A stretch of DNA of 64,000 nt, from assembly GCF_007858445.1 (NCBI RefSeq), contig NZ_VIGV01000002.1, positions 620,001 to 684,000 on the forward strand, written 5' to 3'. The stretch is from Tsukamurella sputi (GTDB lineage: Bacteria > Actinomycetota > Actinomycetes > Mycobacteriales > Mycobacteriaceae). Of the stretch, positions 52,918 to 61,053 are shown piece by piece. The position numbers and the translations under genes were made by a program. The notes beneath the pieces are model-generated. The model saw nothing but the letters and a program-made list of their open reading frames with translations, was not told where the DNA came from and ran no database searches. How positions within the stretch are numbered: the first letter of the stretch is position 1; every line of letters begins with the position of its first letter.

Positions 52918-53259
52918 TCAGCGCTTCTCCTTGATCTTGGCGGCCTTGCCACGCAGGTCGCGCAGGTAGTACAGCTTCGCGCGACGGACGTCACCACGGG
53001 TGAGGACGTCGATCTTGGCGATGTTCGGGGAGTGCACGGGGAAGGTGCGCTCCACACCGACGCCGAAGGACACCTTGCGCACGGTGAAGGTCTCGCGCAC
53101 GCCGCCACCCTGGCGGCGGATCACGACGCCCTTGAACACCTGGACGCGCTCCTTGCTGCCCTCGATGACCTTGACGTGCACGTCAAGGGTGTCGCCGGGG
53201 CGGAAGTCGGGCACATCGCTGCGCAGGGACTGCTGGTCAATGAAGTCGAGCGTGTTCAT
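52918..53259 (-). CDS. rplS: 50S ribosomal protein L19
   Basis: A 113-residue ribosomal protein at the 30S-50S interface. [53 protein letters not shown] and [21 protein letters not shown] are conserved. The ATG at 53259 has only a GATGAT-like hexamer 6 nt upstream instead of a ribosome site, so it may also be leaderless. In many bacteria rplS is with trmD; here, as in mycobacteria, they are apart (here by 8 kb). Two tandem hairpins end the gene. Confidence 0.97.
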   Translation of the reverse strand: MNTLDFIDQQSLRSDVPDFRPGDTLDVHVKVIEGSKERVQVFKGVVIRRQGGGVRETFTVRKVSFGVGVERTFPVHSPNIAKIDVLTRGDVRRAKLYYLRDLRGKAAKIKEKR

Positions 53260-53320
53260 CGCTGGATCATCCGTTTCTTACATGTCTTCGCGAGCAGAGG
53301 ACCCTGGCGGCCCGTCGCGA

Positions 53321-54298
53321 CTACTGCCGCGGGGGTTCGACCGGTTCGTACTCCTGTCGTGCCGGCTGCTCGGCAGCCGGATACACCCGGGCAGCACGTA
53401 GCCCGGGCAACCTGTTGATTGTGCCAGATCGGCGTCGGTTTTTCGAAATCGTCAGGCGACGGGCCATGGACCGGGGCCGACGAGGCGGTGCCGGCGCGGG
53501 CACGACGGTGCGGTCCAGCTCCTTCTCCGTGTCCTCGCGCAGCTGCGGCAGCAGATCCGGGCGGCCGGCCATCAGGTCCTGCACCGCGATCTTCGCGCGG
53601 ATCAAGGGCCGGCGGAGACGGCGCTCGCGGCGTAGGGCCCGGAGCATGCGCCGCGAGTCGTGGTCGTAGCGCCAGCGGGCCCACGGGGCGCCCGGTCGGG
53701 ACAGCCGGATCGCGCCGACGAGCAGCAGCGGGAAGAAGAACAGTCCGATCAGCCCGGTCCAGATCTTGCCCTTGAGGAGCACGATCGCCGCTGTGCCGAG
53801 ACTGATCACACCGAACCCGATCTGCGCGGCCCGCTCCGGCGAATCCCGGAAGCCCGCGAAGTCCACCAGGTCCAGCGGCCGCAGCCCCAGGAGCAGCAGG
53901 CCGCTCATGGCGATCGCCACGAACACCGCGTCGACCGACGCGCGCCCCTCCTCCTGCCAGTAGACGTCCCGGAGGTAGAGGATGAGCGCGAACTCGTCGA
54001 GGATCAGCGCGGCCCCCAGCCCGAAGACGGCCGCGAGCACCGCGGCGGTCGTCTGCGTCGCCTTGTCGAAGTTCGCGATGAGGCCGATCGCCGAGCCCAG
54101 GCACAGCACCACGCCGAACACCATGTGGTGCAGGTGCAGGCCGCCGGGCGTCACGTTGCCGAACCACCACCGCACCTTCGCCCGGATCAACCGCACGCTG
54201 ATCCGGATCCCCATGAAGCCCACGATCAGCCCGACGCAGAAGGCGAACAGCGGCAGCCGTCCCGCCTCCACGATGTCGCGCGCGAACCAGGTGGACAT
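53321..54298 (-). CDS. Conserved actinobacterial integral membrane protein
   Basis: A 325-residue protein with about seven transmembrane helices (about 15-210) and a basic cytoplasmic C-terminus with many Arg (RRMLRALRRERRLRRPLI). The segments VRWWFGNVTPGGLHLHHMVFGVVLCL and ALILDEFALILYLRDVYWQEEGRASVDAV are conserved in a family of actinobacterial membrane proteins of unknown function; the buried His and Glu/Asp could bind metal or protons. It is upstream of rplS on the same strand, 61 bp away. Confidence 0.75.
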   Translation of the reverse strand: MSTWFARDIVEAGRLPLFAFCVGLIVGFMGIRISVRLIRAKVRWWFGNVTPGGLHLHHMVFGVVLCLGSAIGLIANFDKATQTTAAVLAAVFGLGAALILDEFALILYLRDVYWQEEGRASVDAVFVAIAMSGLLLLGLRPLDLVDFAGFRDSPERAAQIGFGVISLGTAAIVLLKGKIWTGLIGLFFFPLLLVGAIRLSRPGAPWARWRYDHDSRRMLRALRRERRLRRPLIRAKIAVQDLMAGRPDLLPQLREDTEKELDRTVVPAPAPPRRPRSMARRLTISKNRRRSGTINRLPGLRAARVYPAAEQPARQEYEPVEPPRQ

Positions 54299-54390
54299 GC
54301 CTCCAACCTAGCGTCGCGCACCGTCGCCCCAGGTCGGAACGCTGCCGCCGGTCCAGTCATCCGCACACGCGGCACGTCCGCGGATGTCGT

Positions 54391-54434
54391 CCCGCGCACG
54401 GGCCGCGACGGTGCGTACGCGGCGCGTGCGCGGG
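54391..54434 (-). terminator. Hairpin after tex
   Basis: Arms CCCGCGCACG (54391-54400) and CGTGCGCGGG (54425-54434) form a perfect 10-bp stem with a 24-nt loop, beginning 1 bp after the tex stop. Without a T tract it is only a probable terminator. Confidence 0.5.
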
Positions 54435-54435
54435 A

Positions 54436-56844
54436 CTACTTGCCGAAGCCGGCCTTGCGGAGCGCGTCCGCCATCGAGCCCGACGGCGCCGACTGCCCTC
54501 CGCCGCGCGACGCAGTGCGGTTCTGGCCGCCGCGCTGGCCCTGGCCGCGGTTGTGACCTCCCGGCTGTCCGCCGCGCGGGCCGCCGCCGCGCTGCCCGCC
54601 GCGGTCACCACCGCGCTGCGCTCCCCCGCCGCGCGGGACGCGCTCCTTCGGTGCGGCCTCGTCGTTCAGGCGCAGCGACAGGCCGATGCGCTGGCGTTCG
54701 ACGTCCACGTCGACCACCTTGACCTTGACGACCTGGCCGGACTTGACCACCTCGTGCGGATCGGAGACGTACCGGTCCGACATCGCCGAGACGTGCACGA
54801 GGCCGTCCTGGTGCACGCCCACGTCGACGAAGGCACCGAAGGCCGCGACATTGGTGACCACGCCCTCGAGCACCATGCCGGGCTTGAGGTCGGAGACCTT
54901 CTCGACACCGGCCGCGAACGTCGCGGTGGTGAACGCGGGACGCGGATCGCGCCCGGGCTTCTCCAGTTCGGCCAGGATGTCGGTCACCGTCGGGACGCCG
55001 AAGCGCTCGTCGGCCAGGTCCGCGGCGATGTCGGCGGGCCGCAGCTTCGCCAGCGCGGCGCTGTTGCCGATCAGCTCGGCGAGCTGCAGCCCGGAGCGGT
55101 CCAGGATCTTCCGGACCACGGGGTAGGCCTCGGGGTGGACGCCGGAGGCGTCGAGCGGGTCGTCGCCGCCGCGGATGCGGAGGAAGCCCGCACACTGCTC
55201 GAAGGCCTTGGGGCCCAGCCGCGGCACGTCGAGCAGGCCCTTGCGGCTGCGGAAGGCGCCCGCGCCGTCACGATGCGCGACGATCGCGGCGGCCAGGTTC
55301 TCGGTGACGCCGGAGACCCGGGCGAGCAGCGGCGCGGAGGCGGTGTTGAGGTCGACGCCGACGGCGTTCACCGCGTCCTCCACCACCGCGTCGAGCGACT
55401 TCGCGAGGCTGGCCTGCGAGACGTCGTGCTGGTACTGGCCCACGCCGATCGACTTGGGATCGATCTTCACCAGCTCGGCCAGCGGGTCCTGCAGGCGGCG
55501 CGCGATGGACACGGCGCCGCGGAGCGAGACGTCCATGTCCGGCAGTTCCTGCGAGGCGTACTCCGATGCCGAGTAGATCGACGCCCCGGCCTCGCTGACC
55601 ACGGCCTTCGCGGGCACCTTGCCGCCGGCGGCGCGGATCTCGCCGAGCAGTTCCGTGGTCAGGGCGTCGGTCTCGCGCGACGCGGTGCCGTTGCCGATGG
55701 CCACCAGCTCCACGTCGTGCCGGGCGATCAGCGCCGCGAGCAGCGCCTTGGACTTGTCCCACTGGTTCTGCGGCTGGTGCGGGTAGATGATCAGCGTGTC
55801 CAGCACCTTGCCGGTGCCATCGACCACGGCCGTCTTCACGCCGTTGCGGAAGCCCGGGTCCAGGCCCAGGGTCGGGCGGGTGCCCGCGGGGGCGGCCAGC
55901 AGCAGGTCCTTGAGGTTGGTGGCGAAGACGTGCACGGCGTCGTCCTCGGCGCGCTGGCGCAGGCGGGTCCGGGCGTCGACGGTGGCGGAGACCATCAGCT
56001 TGGTGCGCCAGGCCCACCGCGCGACGGTGCCGAGCCACTTGTCGGCCGGTCGGCCCTGGTTCGAGATCCCCAGCGTCGCGGCGACCATCGACTCGTAGTC
56101 GGCGTCCTCGCCACCGTCGAACTGCAGCGTGAGCACCTCCTCCTTCTCACCGCGCAGCACGGCCAGCACGCGGTGCGAGGGCATCTGATCCAGCGGCTCG
56201 GAGAACTCGAAGTAGTCCCGGAACTTCTGTGCCTTCTGCGGGTCGGCGCCCTCGCGCACGCCGGTGCGCAGCGTCGAGTCCGTCCAGAACTTCTCCCGGA
56301 CGGTGCCCACCAGCTCGGCGTCCTCCGCGGCGCGCTCGACCAGGATGTGCCGCGCGCCCTCCAGCGCCGCCGCCGCGTCGGCGACGTTCTCGCCGAGGAA
56401 CTCGGCCGCCAGCTCCTCGGGGACCAGCGTCGGATCGTCCAGCAGGCGCTCCGCGAGCGGCTGCAGGCCGTTCTCCCGCGCGATCTGCGCCTTGGTGCGC
56501 CGCTTGACCTTGTACGGCAGGTAGATGTCCTCGACGCGGGCCTTCGTCTCGGCCGCGAGCAGCGCCTCCCGCAGCTGCGGCGTCAGCTTGCCCTGCTCCT
56601 CGATCGAGGCGAGCACGGCGGCGCGACGGTCGTCGAGTTCGCGCAGGTAGCCGAGGCGCTCCTCGAGCGTGCGCAGCTGCGCGTCATCGAGGCTGCCGGT
56701 GACCTCCTTGCGGTACCGGGCGATGAACGGCACCGTCGACCCCTCGTCCAGCAGCGCGATGGCCGCGGCCACCTGGTTCTCCCCCACCGCGAGCTCCTCG
56801 GCGATGCGGGCGGACACGGACTTCAGTGGTGCGCTCGAATTCAC
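54436..56844 (-). CDS. tex: Tex-family transcription accessory protein with RGG-rich tail
   Basis: Tex is a multidomain RNA-binding protein linked to transcription, ribosome function and stress. The 802-residue protein has an N-terminal helical domain (EGSTVPFIARYRKEVTGSLDD), a YqgF/RuvC-like fold with LGLDPGFRNGVKTAVVD, helix-hairpin-helix motifs (GVTENLAAAIVAHRDGAGAFRSRKGLLDVPRLGPKAFEQCAGFLRI), and a C-terminal S1 domain (GMVLEGVVTNVAAFGAFVDVGVHQDGLVHVSAMS). After S1 there is an about 60-residue tail of Arg-Gly-Gly repeats, an RNA-binding extension not in the E. coli protein. GTG at 56844 with TAGGGT 7 nt upstream. Confidence 0.93.
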   Translation of the reverse strand: MNSSAPLKSVSARIAEELAVGENQVAAAIALLDEGSTVPFIARYRKEVTGSLDDAQLRTLEERLGYLRELDDRRAAVLASIEEQGKLTPQLREALLAAETKARVEDIYLPYKVKRRTKAQIARENGLQPLAERLLDDPTLVPEELAAEFLGENVADAAAALEGARHILVERAAEDAELVGTVREKFWTDSTLRTGVREGADPQKAQKFRDYFEFSEPLDQMPSHRVLAVLRGEKEEVLTLQFDGGEDADYESMVAATLGISNQGRPADKWLGTVARWAWRTKLMVSATVDARTRLRQRAEDDAVHVFATNLKDLLLAAPAGTRPTLGLDPGFRNGVKTAVVDGTGKVLDTLIIYPHQPQNQWDKSKALLAALIARHDVELVAIGNGTASRETDALTTELLGEIRAAGGKVPAKAVVSEAGASIYSASEYASQELPDMDVSLRGAVSIARRLQDPLAELVKIDPKSIGVGQYQHDVSQASLAKSLDAVVEDAVNAVGVDLNTASAPLLARVSGVTENLAAAIVAHRDGAGAFRSRKGLLDVPRLGPKAFEQCAGFLRIRGGDDPLDASGVHPEAYPVVRKILDRSGLQLAELIGNSAALAKLRPADIAADLADERFGVPTVTDILAELEKPGRDPRPAFTTATFAAGVEKVSDLKPGMVLEGVVTNVAAFGAFVDVGVHQDGLVHVSAMSDRYVSDPHEVVKSGQVVKVKVVDVDVERQRIGLSLRLNDEAAPKERVPRGGGAQRGGDRGGQRGGGPRGGQPGGHNRGQGQRGGQNRTASRGGGQSAPSGSMADALRKAGFGK

Positions 56845-56851
56845 CCGCGCC

Positions 56852-56857
56852 ACCCTA
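56852..56857 (-). promoter_or_regulatory. -10 box TAGGGT for tex, formed from the upstream stop codon
   Basis: Minus-strand TANNNT hexamer ending 7 nt before the tex GTG at 56844. Its TAG (56855-56857) is the stop codon of the 139-residue gene upstream. Confidence 0.6.
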
Positions 56858-57274
56858 CCGGCGGGCACCGACGAGTTCGGCGATCACCGGCTCCGTCGCG
56901 CCGCACACCATGACCGCCTCGTACGCGACATCGGCCAGACCGACGCCGCCGTCGCGCACGAGGAAGTACAGCGCGGTGAGCACCCGGGCGGACTGGAATC
57001 CCAGGATGTAGCCGGTGTGATCGCCGTCGAGCCGACGGGCGTGCGCCTCACGATCGCACCGGTCGGCGCCGGCCGCCAGCGCATCGGCGGTGGCCCGCCG
57101 GGAGCCGGGCGCGCGACGTTCGTCCAGCAGGATCTCGCCCGCGTGGTCGAGCGCGGGATCGGCGGCGCGGTCGAGTGCGCTCGCCACGAGGGCGACGCCC
57201 GCGGCGTGGCGGCGCTCCGCCGGCACCGCGGCGGCGGCGTCGGCGAGGTCCGGCAGGCTATTCGAGCGGTGCAT
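56855..57274 (-). CDS. 139-residue protein of unknown function, last gene of an ESX-like cassette
   Basis: Predicted largely alpha-helical and Ala/Asp/Arg-rich, with no signal peptide or membrane span and a few Cys (DRCDRE, MVCGATE). Segments such as GYILGFQSARVLTALYFLVRD suggest a compact globular protein. A GGAGGA ribosome site lies 5 nt before the ATG. It starts inside the 3' end of the 294-residue gene (17-bp overlap), so the two are coupled. It could be an immunity or chaperone partner for that protein; I recognise no family. Confidence 0.6.
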   Translation of the reverse strand: MHRSNSLPDLADAAAAVPAERRHAAGVALVASALDRAADPALDHAGEILLDERRAPGSRRATADALAAGADRCDREAHARRLDGDHTGYILGFQSARVLTALYFLVRDGGVGLADVAYEAVMVCGATEPVIAELVGARR

Positions 57275-58142
57275 CGGCGTCCTCCCATCCGGTGGTCCAG
57301 GCGTCGGCCGACCAGCTCGGCGCGAAGCCGGCCCCGCGCAGGTACTCGCACACGTCGGGCGGCGGCTCGGCGACGCCGACCACCGGCCCGGGCGCGAAGC
57401 CGTGGACCACGCAGAAGGTGGCGATCGACAACTCGGGCCAGACCTCGTTACCCGCCGCGAGCTCGCCGTCGCGCAGGACCACCCCGGGCCGCAGGTAGCC
57501 GTCGAGCTCGGTGGTGCCGATCAGGCGCCACGGCCGGCCCGCCTCGTCGGAGACCTCGGCGACGGCCAGCCGCACCCAGCCGCGGGCTGGCCCGTCCACC
57601 GCACCGCACAGTTCCCGCAGCCGGAGGTCGAGGTCCTGGCGCGCCGCGACGGGGACGCTGTACCGGGCGGCGCGATGCTCGCCCGCGGCACCGAGGCCCC
57701 TGCCGAGCATGCCCAGACCCGCCATGGGTGCCATACCGCCGAGGGCGGCACCGTGCGCGGCGCCGAGGTCGGCGGCTCGGCGACGGGCCTCCTCCGCAGC
57801 GTCCTCGGTCTCGGCGCGCCCGCGCTCGTCCGCGACGTCCGCCGCCTCGTCCGCACTCGGATCACCGGGTGGGCGACCGCCGCGCGCCTCGAGCCGGGCG
57901 ACCGCGGTGCGCGCGGCGACGTCCGTCATGCGGGCCCGGGTGTCCTCGACGAGGCGCGCGTGATCGGCGGTCAGGCCCGCCCGGGCGACGTCCAGATCGG
58001 CCGCGTCCACCAGCGCCCCGGACGGCGCCGCGACGCCCAGCCGGGCGGCGACCCGCCGCGCCTCATCGTGCGCAGCGAGGTAGTGCTCGGCGATCGGCAC
58101 GTACGGCCGTGGCTCCTGCGGCCAGAACGACGGATCGGTCAC
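57258..58142 (-). CDS. 294-residue protein with Met/Gly-rich linker, ESX-associated-protein-like
   Basis: The N-terminus (1-110) is acidic and helical (PYVPIAEHYLAAHDEARRVAARLGVAAP), then comes a Gly/Met/Ala-rich linker GAALGGMAPMAGLGMLGRGLG (about 132-152), typical of mycobacterial type VII secretion-associated proteins such as the EspA/toxin-scaffold type. The C-terminal half (RQDLDLRLRELCGAV...WRLIGTTELDGYLRPGVVL...VCEYLRGAGFAPSW) is a globular domain; GTTELDGYLRPGV recalls the GWIPPGI-type turn in ESX-associated C-terminal domains, a weak match. It overlaps the EspC-like gene (GTGA) upstream and the 139-residue gene downstream. Confidence 0.62.
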   Translation of the reverse strand: MTDPSFWPQEPRPYVPIAEHYLAAHDEARRVAARLGVAAPSGALVDAADLDVARAGLTADHARLVEDTRARMTDVAARTAVARLEARGGRPPGDPSADEAADVADERGRAETEDAAEEARRRAADLGAAHGAALGGMAPMAGLGMLGRGLGAAGEHRAARYSVPVAARQDLDLRLRELCGAVDGPARGWVRLAVAEVSDEAGRPWRLIGTTELDGYLRPGVVLRDGELAAGNEVWPELSIATFCVVHGFAPGPVVGVAEPPPDVCEYLRGAGFAPSWSADAWTTGWEDADAPLE

Positions 58143-58417
58143 CGGACGGCCTCGATGGCGGAGGCCGACGATCGGTCGGTGCCGGTCACGGCGTGAGCCC
58201 GCCCCCGGATCCGGTCGGCGAGCGCCCGCAGATCGGCCACCGCCACGGCGTGCAGCTCGGCCGCCAGCGCATCGGACGCGGCGGGCGCCGCACCGAGGGC
58301 GCGCGCGTACGGATCGTCGGGCAGGGGCAGCGGGGCGGGTGCGGTCAGCGCGTCCGCGAGCGCGTCGACGATCCGCGCTTCCCGCTCCCAGGCCGACGGG
58401 TCCATCTCGAACATCAT
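58139..58417 (-). CDS. EspC-like/type VII secretion target-like small protein
   Basis: A 92-residue alpha-helical protein: first helix DPSAWEREARIVDALADAL, a loop with prolines, then a second helical region with AAELHAVAVADLRALADRIRGRAHAVTGTDRSSASAIEAV. The size, the two-helix pattern and the terminal ...A-V-x-G-T-D...A..A/I motif resemble EspC-family (PF10824) proteins, where the motif is Y-x-x-x-D/E. No WxG is present. It overlaps the YbaB-like gene upstream (ATGA) and the 294-residue gene downstream (GTGA). Confidence 0.6.
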   Translation of the reverse strand: MMFEMDPSAWEREARIVDALADALTAPAPLPLPDDPYARALGAAPAASDALAAELHAVAVADLRALADRIRGRAHAVTGTDRSSASAIEAVR

Positions 58418-58716
58418 CGCGGCACCCGGGTCAGTTCGGCGCGCCGCTCGTAGTGCTCGCGGAGCGTGGCCGCGGCGCGTGCGGCGAGCTCGGCGATCAA
58501 GGGCCCCAGCCGTTCCGGCGGATGCGCCCGCGGCGTCCCGGGCGCCAGATCGACCGCGACGACGTGCCCCCGCACGTCCACGGTCACGGCGACGGCACGA
58601 TCCTGCGAGCGCGCCGTGACGCGGGCGGTGCGGAACTCCTCGTCGAGCCGCGCGAGCTCGGCCTCGCGGCGCTCGACCTCCGCGAGCAGCGCGGCGGGAC
58701 CACTGATCTCGGCCAT
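58414..58716 (-). CDS. YbaB/EbfC-like DNA-binding (EspD-like) protein
   Basis: A 100-residue protein: an N-terminal coiled-coil helix (AALLAEVERREAELARLDEEF), a three-strand sheet ARVTARSQDRAVAVTVDVRGHVVAVDLAP, and a C-terminal helix (RLGPLIAELAARAAATLREHYERR), the YbaB/EbfC fold. YbaB-like proteins are nucleoid-associated, but in mycobacteria EspD of the ESX-1 EspACD operon has this fold. GGGGGA lies 4 nt before the ATG at 58716. It heads the four-gene cassette that leads into tex, all on the minus strand. Confidence 0.68.
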   Translation of the reverse strand: MAEISGPAALLAEVERREAELARLDEEFRTARVTARSQDRAVAVTVDVRGHVVAVDLAPGTPRAHPPERLGPLIAELAARAAATLREHYERRAELTRVPR

Positions 58717-58792
58717 GATTCCCCCGAATCCGCGGACGCCCCCACGTCCGCTCGGCTCCATCATGCCGGTCCGGGCACCGCCGGGGACGGAT

Positions 58793-59914
58793 TCACCGAT
58801 TCCCGATCACCGCGGGCAGCTCGACGCGCAACCGGGTGCCGCCGTGCGGCGAATCCTCGACCCGCACGGAACCCCCGTGCGCACGCACGATCTCCGCCAC
58901 GATCGCGAGCCCGAGCCCCGATCCGCCGACCTCGCGCGAGCGCGCGTCGTCGAGCCGCTGGAAGGGCGTGAACACGCGGTCGCGATCCGCCTCCGCGATC
59001 CCGGGACCGTCGTCGTCGACGCGCAGCACCACCGCGCCGTCGAACTCGCCGATCCTCACCGTCACCTCGGAGCGCGCGTGCCGTGCGGCGTTGTCGACGA
59101 GGTTCTGCATCATCCTCGCGAGCTGGGTGCGCGAGCCCATCACCAGCACTGCGAGATCCCCGTCGACCGCGTAGGCGGCGCGCGCCGGCGCCCGCACGTC
59201 GGCCATGACCTCGAACAGCGGCAGCATCTCCCGGCGCGGCCGCTCTCCGGCTTCCAGCCGGGCGAGGGTCAACAGGTCGACGGCCACCTCCTGCAGGTGC
59301 TCGAGATCGCCGAGCGCCTCGCGGACCGCCTTCGCCGGATCCACGTGATCGGGGTACGTCGCGGCGACCTCGAGATCGGCACGCACGGCGCCGATCGGCC
59401 CGCGCAACTCGTGCGCGGCGTCGGCGACGAACCGGAGCTGCCGTACTGAGGACTCCTCGAGCATCGCCAGGGTGTCGTTCATGGTGCGGGCCAGACGGGC
59501 GATCTCGTCGCCGCCGGCGGGCTCCGGCACGCGCAGGCTGAGGTCGCCCGCGGACAGTTCGCGGAACCGCTGCTCGATCGCACCCACGGGGCGCAGCGCC
59601 CGCCCCGCCACGAGCCACGCGATCATCCCCGTGACCAGGCCCGCGACGGGCGCGGTGGCGAGCACGCCGATCTTGCCCCACTGCGAGAGCGCGTCGCGCA
59701 GTTGGACGGTGATGCCGTTCCCTTGGTCCGGCACGGCCGTCCCGGGAGGGACGCCCGTGGGGCCCCACTGCGGTCCGCCCGGGGCAGGCATGTCGGTCAC
59801 CGGCACCGTCTCCCCCAGAACGACGTCCGTGAGCAACCAGACGATCGCGAGAGCCACGATCGCGTAGGCGACGAAGACGATCACGCCGGTGAGGACGGCG
59901 AGGCGCATGCGCAC
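58793..59914 (-). CDS. Two-component sensor histidine kinase
   Basis: A 373-residue membrane kinase. Two transmembrane helices (about 5-30 and 85-110) flank a periplasmic segment with a Pro/Gly-rich loop; HAMP is around 110-160. The dimerisation/phosphoacceptor motif is FVADAAHELRGPIGAVR (His about 180), with Gly where HELRTP is usual. N box NLVDNAARHAR, G1 DDDGPGI and G2 GGSGLGLAIV are intact. GTG at 59914 has GAGG 7 nt upstream. It lies 14 bp after the response regulator and downstream of a small exported protein that may be a target or ligand. Confidence 0.92.
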   Translation of the reverse strand: MRMRLAVLTGVIVFVAYAIVALAIVWLLTDVVLGETVPVTDMPAPGGPQWGPTGVPPGTAVPDQGNGITVQLRDALSQWGKIGVLATAPVAGLVTGMIAWLVAGRALRPVGAIEQRFRELSAGDLSLRVPEPAGGDEIARLARTMNDTLAMLEESSVRQLRFVADAAHELRGPIGAVRADLEVAATYPDHVDPAKAVREALGDLEHLQEVAVDLLTLARLEAGERPRREMLPLFEVMADVRAPARAAYAVDGDLAVLVMGSRTQLARMMQNLVDNAARHARSEVTVRIGEFDGAVVLRVDDDGPGIAEADRDRVFTPFQRLDDARSREVGGSGLGLAIVAEIVRAHGGSVRVEDSPHGGTRLRVELPAVIGNR

Positions 59915-59928
59915 CGAGCCGAGGCGCC

Positions 59929-60600
59929 TCACGGGCGGACCCGGTAGCCGTAGCCGCGCAGCGTCTCGATCGACGCGGTCCCGAACGGGGCGTCGACCTT
60001 GCGGCGCAGCGCGCTGATGTGCACCTCGATGCGGTTGTCGGCGACATCCGCGGCCTCGTCCCACACGGACGCGGCGAGGTCGGTCTTGGACACCGGCCGT
60101 CCCGGCTGCCTGGCCAGTGTCGCGAGCATCTCGAACTCCTTGGCCGTCAGCGCGATCGAGGTCCCGCCCCGTGCGACCGTGCGCGCGGCGACGTCCAGCT
60201 CCAGGTCGCCCACGACGAGCACCACGGGTCGTGGCGCCCGCGCCCGGCGCAGCAGCGTGCGCAGTCGTGCCAGAAGTACCACGTAGGAGAAGGGTTTGGT
60301 GAGGTAGTCGTCGGCGCCCGCGTCGAGCCCGTCCGCCTCGTCGTACTCGCCGTCCTTCGCGGTCAGCATGAGCACGGGCGTCCAGTCCTCGCGGGCGCGC
60401 AGCGCACGGACCACCTGGTGGCCGTTGCGCAGGGGCATCTGGACATCGAGGACGATCACGTCGAAGCGGGTCACCTCCGCCGCCAGCAGGGCGGCCGCAC
60501 CGTCGGTGGCGGTCTCCACCGCGTACCCCTCGCAGCCGAGGCCCTCCGCGAGGCCGCGGACGAGCCGCTGGTCGTCGTCGGCGATCAGGATCCGTGGCAC
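59929..60600 (-). CDS. OmpR/PhoB-family response regulator
   Basis: A 223-residue DNA-binding response regulator. The receiver domain has RILIADDDQRLV (acidic pair), VIVLDVQMPLRNGHQ (phosphoacceptor Asp about 51), MLTAKDG and DDYLTKPFSY (Lys); the winged-helix effector domain has VARGGTSIALTAKEFEML and VWDEAADVADNRIEVHISALRRKV and RGYGYRV. GTG at 60600 has GAAGGAGG immediately upstream. It probably binds the TTCAGGT-type direct repeats upstream of the small exported protein gene. Confidence 0.93.
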   Translation of the reverse strand: MPRILIADDDQRLVRGLAEGLGCEGYAVETATDGAAALLAAEVTRFDVIVLDVQMPLRNGHQVVRALRAREDWTPVLMLTAKDGEYDEADGLDAGADDYLTKPFSYVVLLARLRTLLRRARAPRPVVLVVGDLELDVAARTVARGGTSIALTAKEFEMLATLARQPGRPVSKTDLAASVWDEAADVADNRIEVHISALRRKVDAPFGTASIETLRGYGYRVRP

Positions 60601-60686
60601 GGCCCCTCCTTCGTGCGGCGCGGGCGGCACCGTCCGCCCGGATCGGGTTCGACGGTACCGGCCGCAGCCGTCCGGTCTTTGCAGTA

Positions 60687-60965
60687 CTACCGGCCTGTCG
60701 CGCCTCCCACGATCCTGCCCGCGGCGTCTCGGACGGTGCCGTCGGCGTCGATGGTGAAGGTCGCGCCGCCGGTGGCCGGCAGCCGACTACACGGCACCTC
60801 CCTCGCCGCCTCACCGTGCAGGCCGGTCGTCCCGCAGATCGGGGCCCCGGGCTCGGGGGCGGTGGTGTCGCCGCCGGCGAGGGCGGAACCCGCGCCGAGG
60901 GCGGTTCCGCCCACGATCGCGACGCCGCCGAGGATGGCGAGGACGGTGCGGCGGATGCTGCTCAT
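60687..60965 (-). CDS. 92-residue exported protein upstream of a two-component system
   Basis: A signal sequence (MSSIRRTVLAILGGVAIVGG, processed near SALAG) precedes a short mature protein of about 60 residues with two Cys (PICGTTG, VPCSRL) that may form a disulfide, and FTIDADGTVRDAAGRIVG. An internal LPATGG is not at the C-terminus and is probably not a sortase signal. AGGGAG lies about 8 nt before the ATG. It lies 86 bp before the response regulator gene, on the same strand; its promoter has direct repeats. It may be regulated by, or signal to, that two-component system. Family unknown. Confidence 0.65.
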   Translation of the reverse strand: MSSIRRTVLAILGGVAIVGGTALGAGSALAGGDTTAPEPGAPICGTTGLHGEAAREVPCSRLPATGGATFTIDADGTVRDAAGRIVGGATGR

Positions 60966-61003
60966 ATCGGTACTCCCTGTGGGTCGCTCGGCCGGTGGCC
61001 GGT

Positions 61004-61019
61004 CGAAGCGCTCGCTTCG
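61004..61019. promoter_or_regulatory. Perfect inverted repeat CGAAGCG-CT-CGCTTCG
   Basis: A 16-bp palindrome-like element with 7-bp arms located 38 bp upstream of the small exported protein start, inside the probable 5' leader or promoter of the two-component operon. Hairpin or operator cannot be told apart. Confidence 0.45.
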
Positions 61020-61053
61020 ATGACACCACGATGCGAGAGCACCGCTGAGATGC

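Noticed and set aside
57258-57700. Nucleic-acid deaminase-type toxin domain in the 294-residue protein
   Set aside because: I found no HAE/CAE or PCxxC motif, so a deaminase assignment cannot be supported.
60740-60785. Sortase LPXTG signal in the small exported protein
   Set aside because: LPATGG is internal, with no following hydrophobic segment and basic tail.
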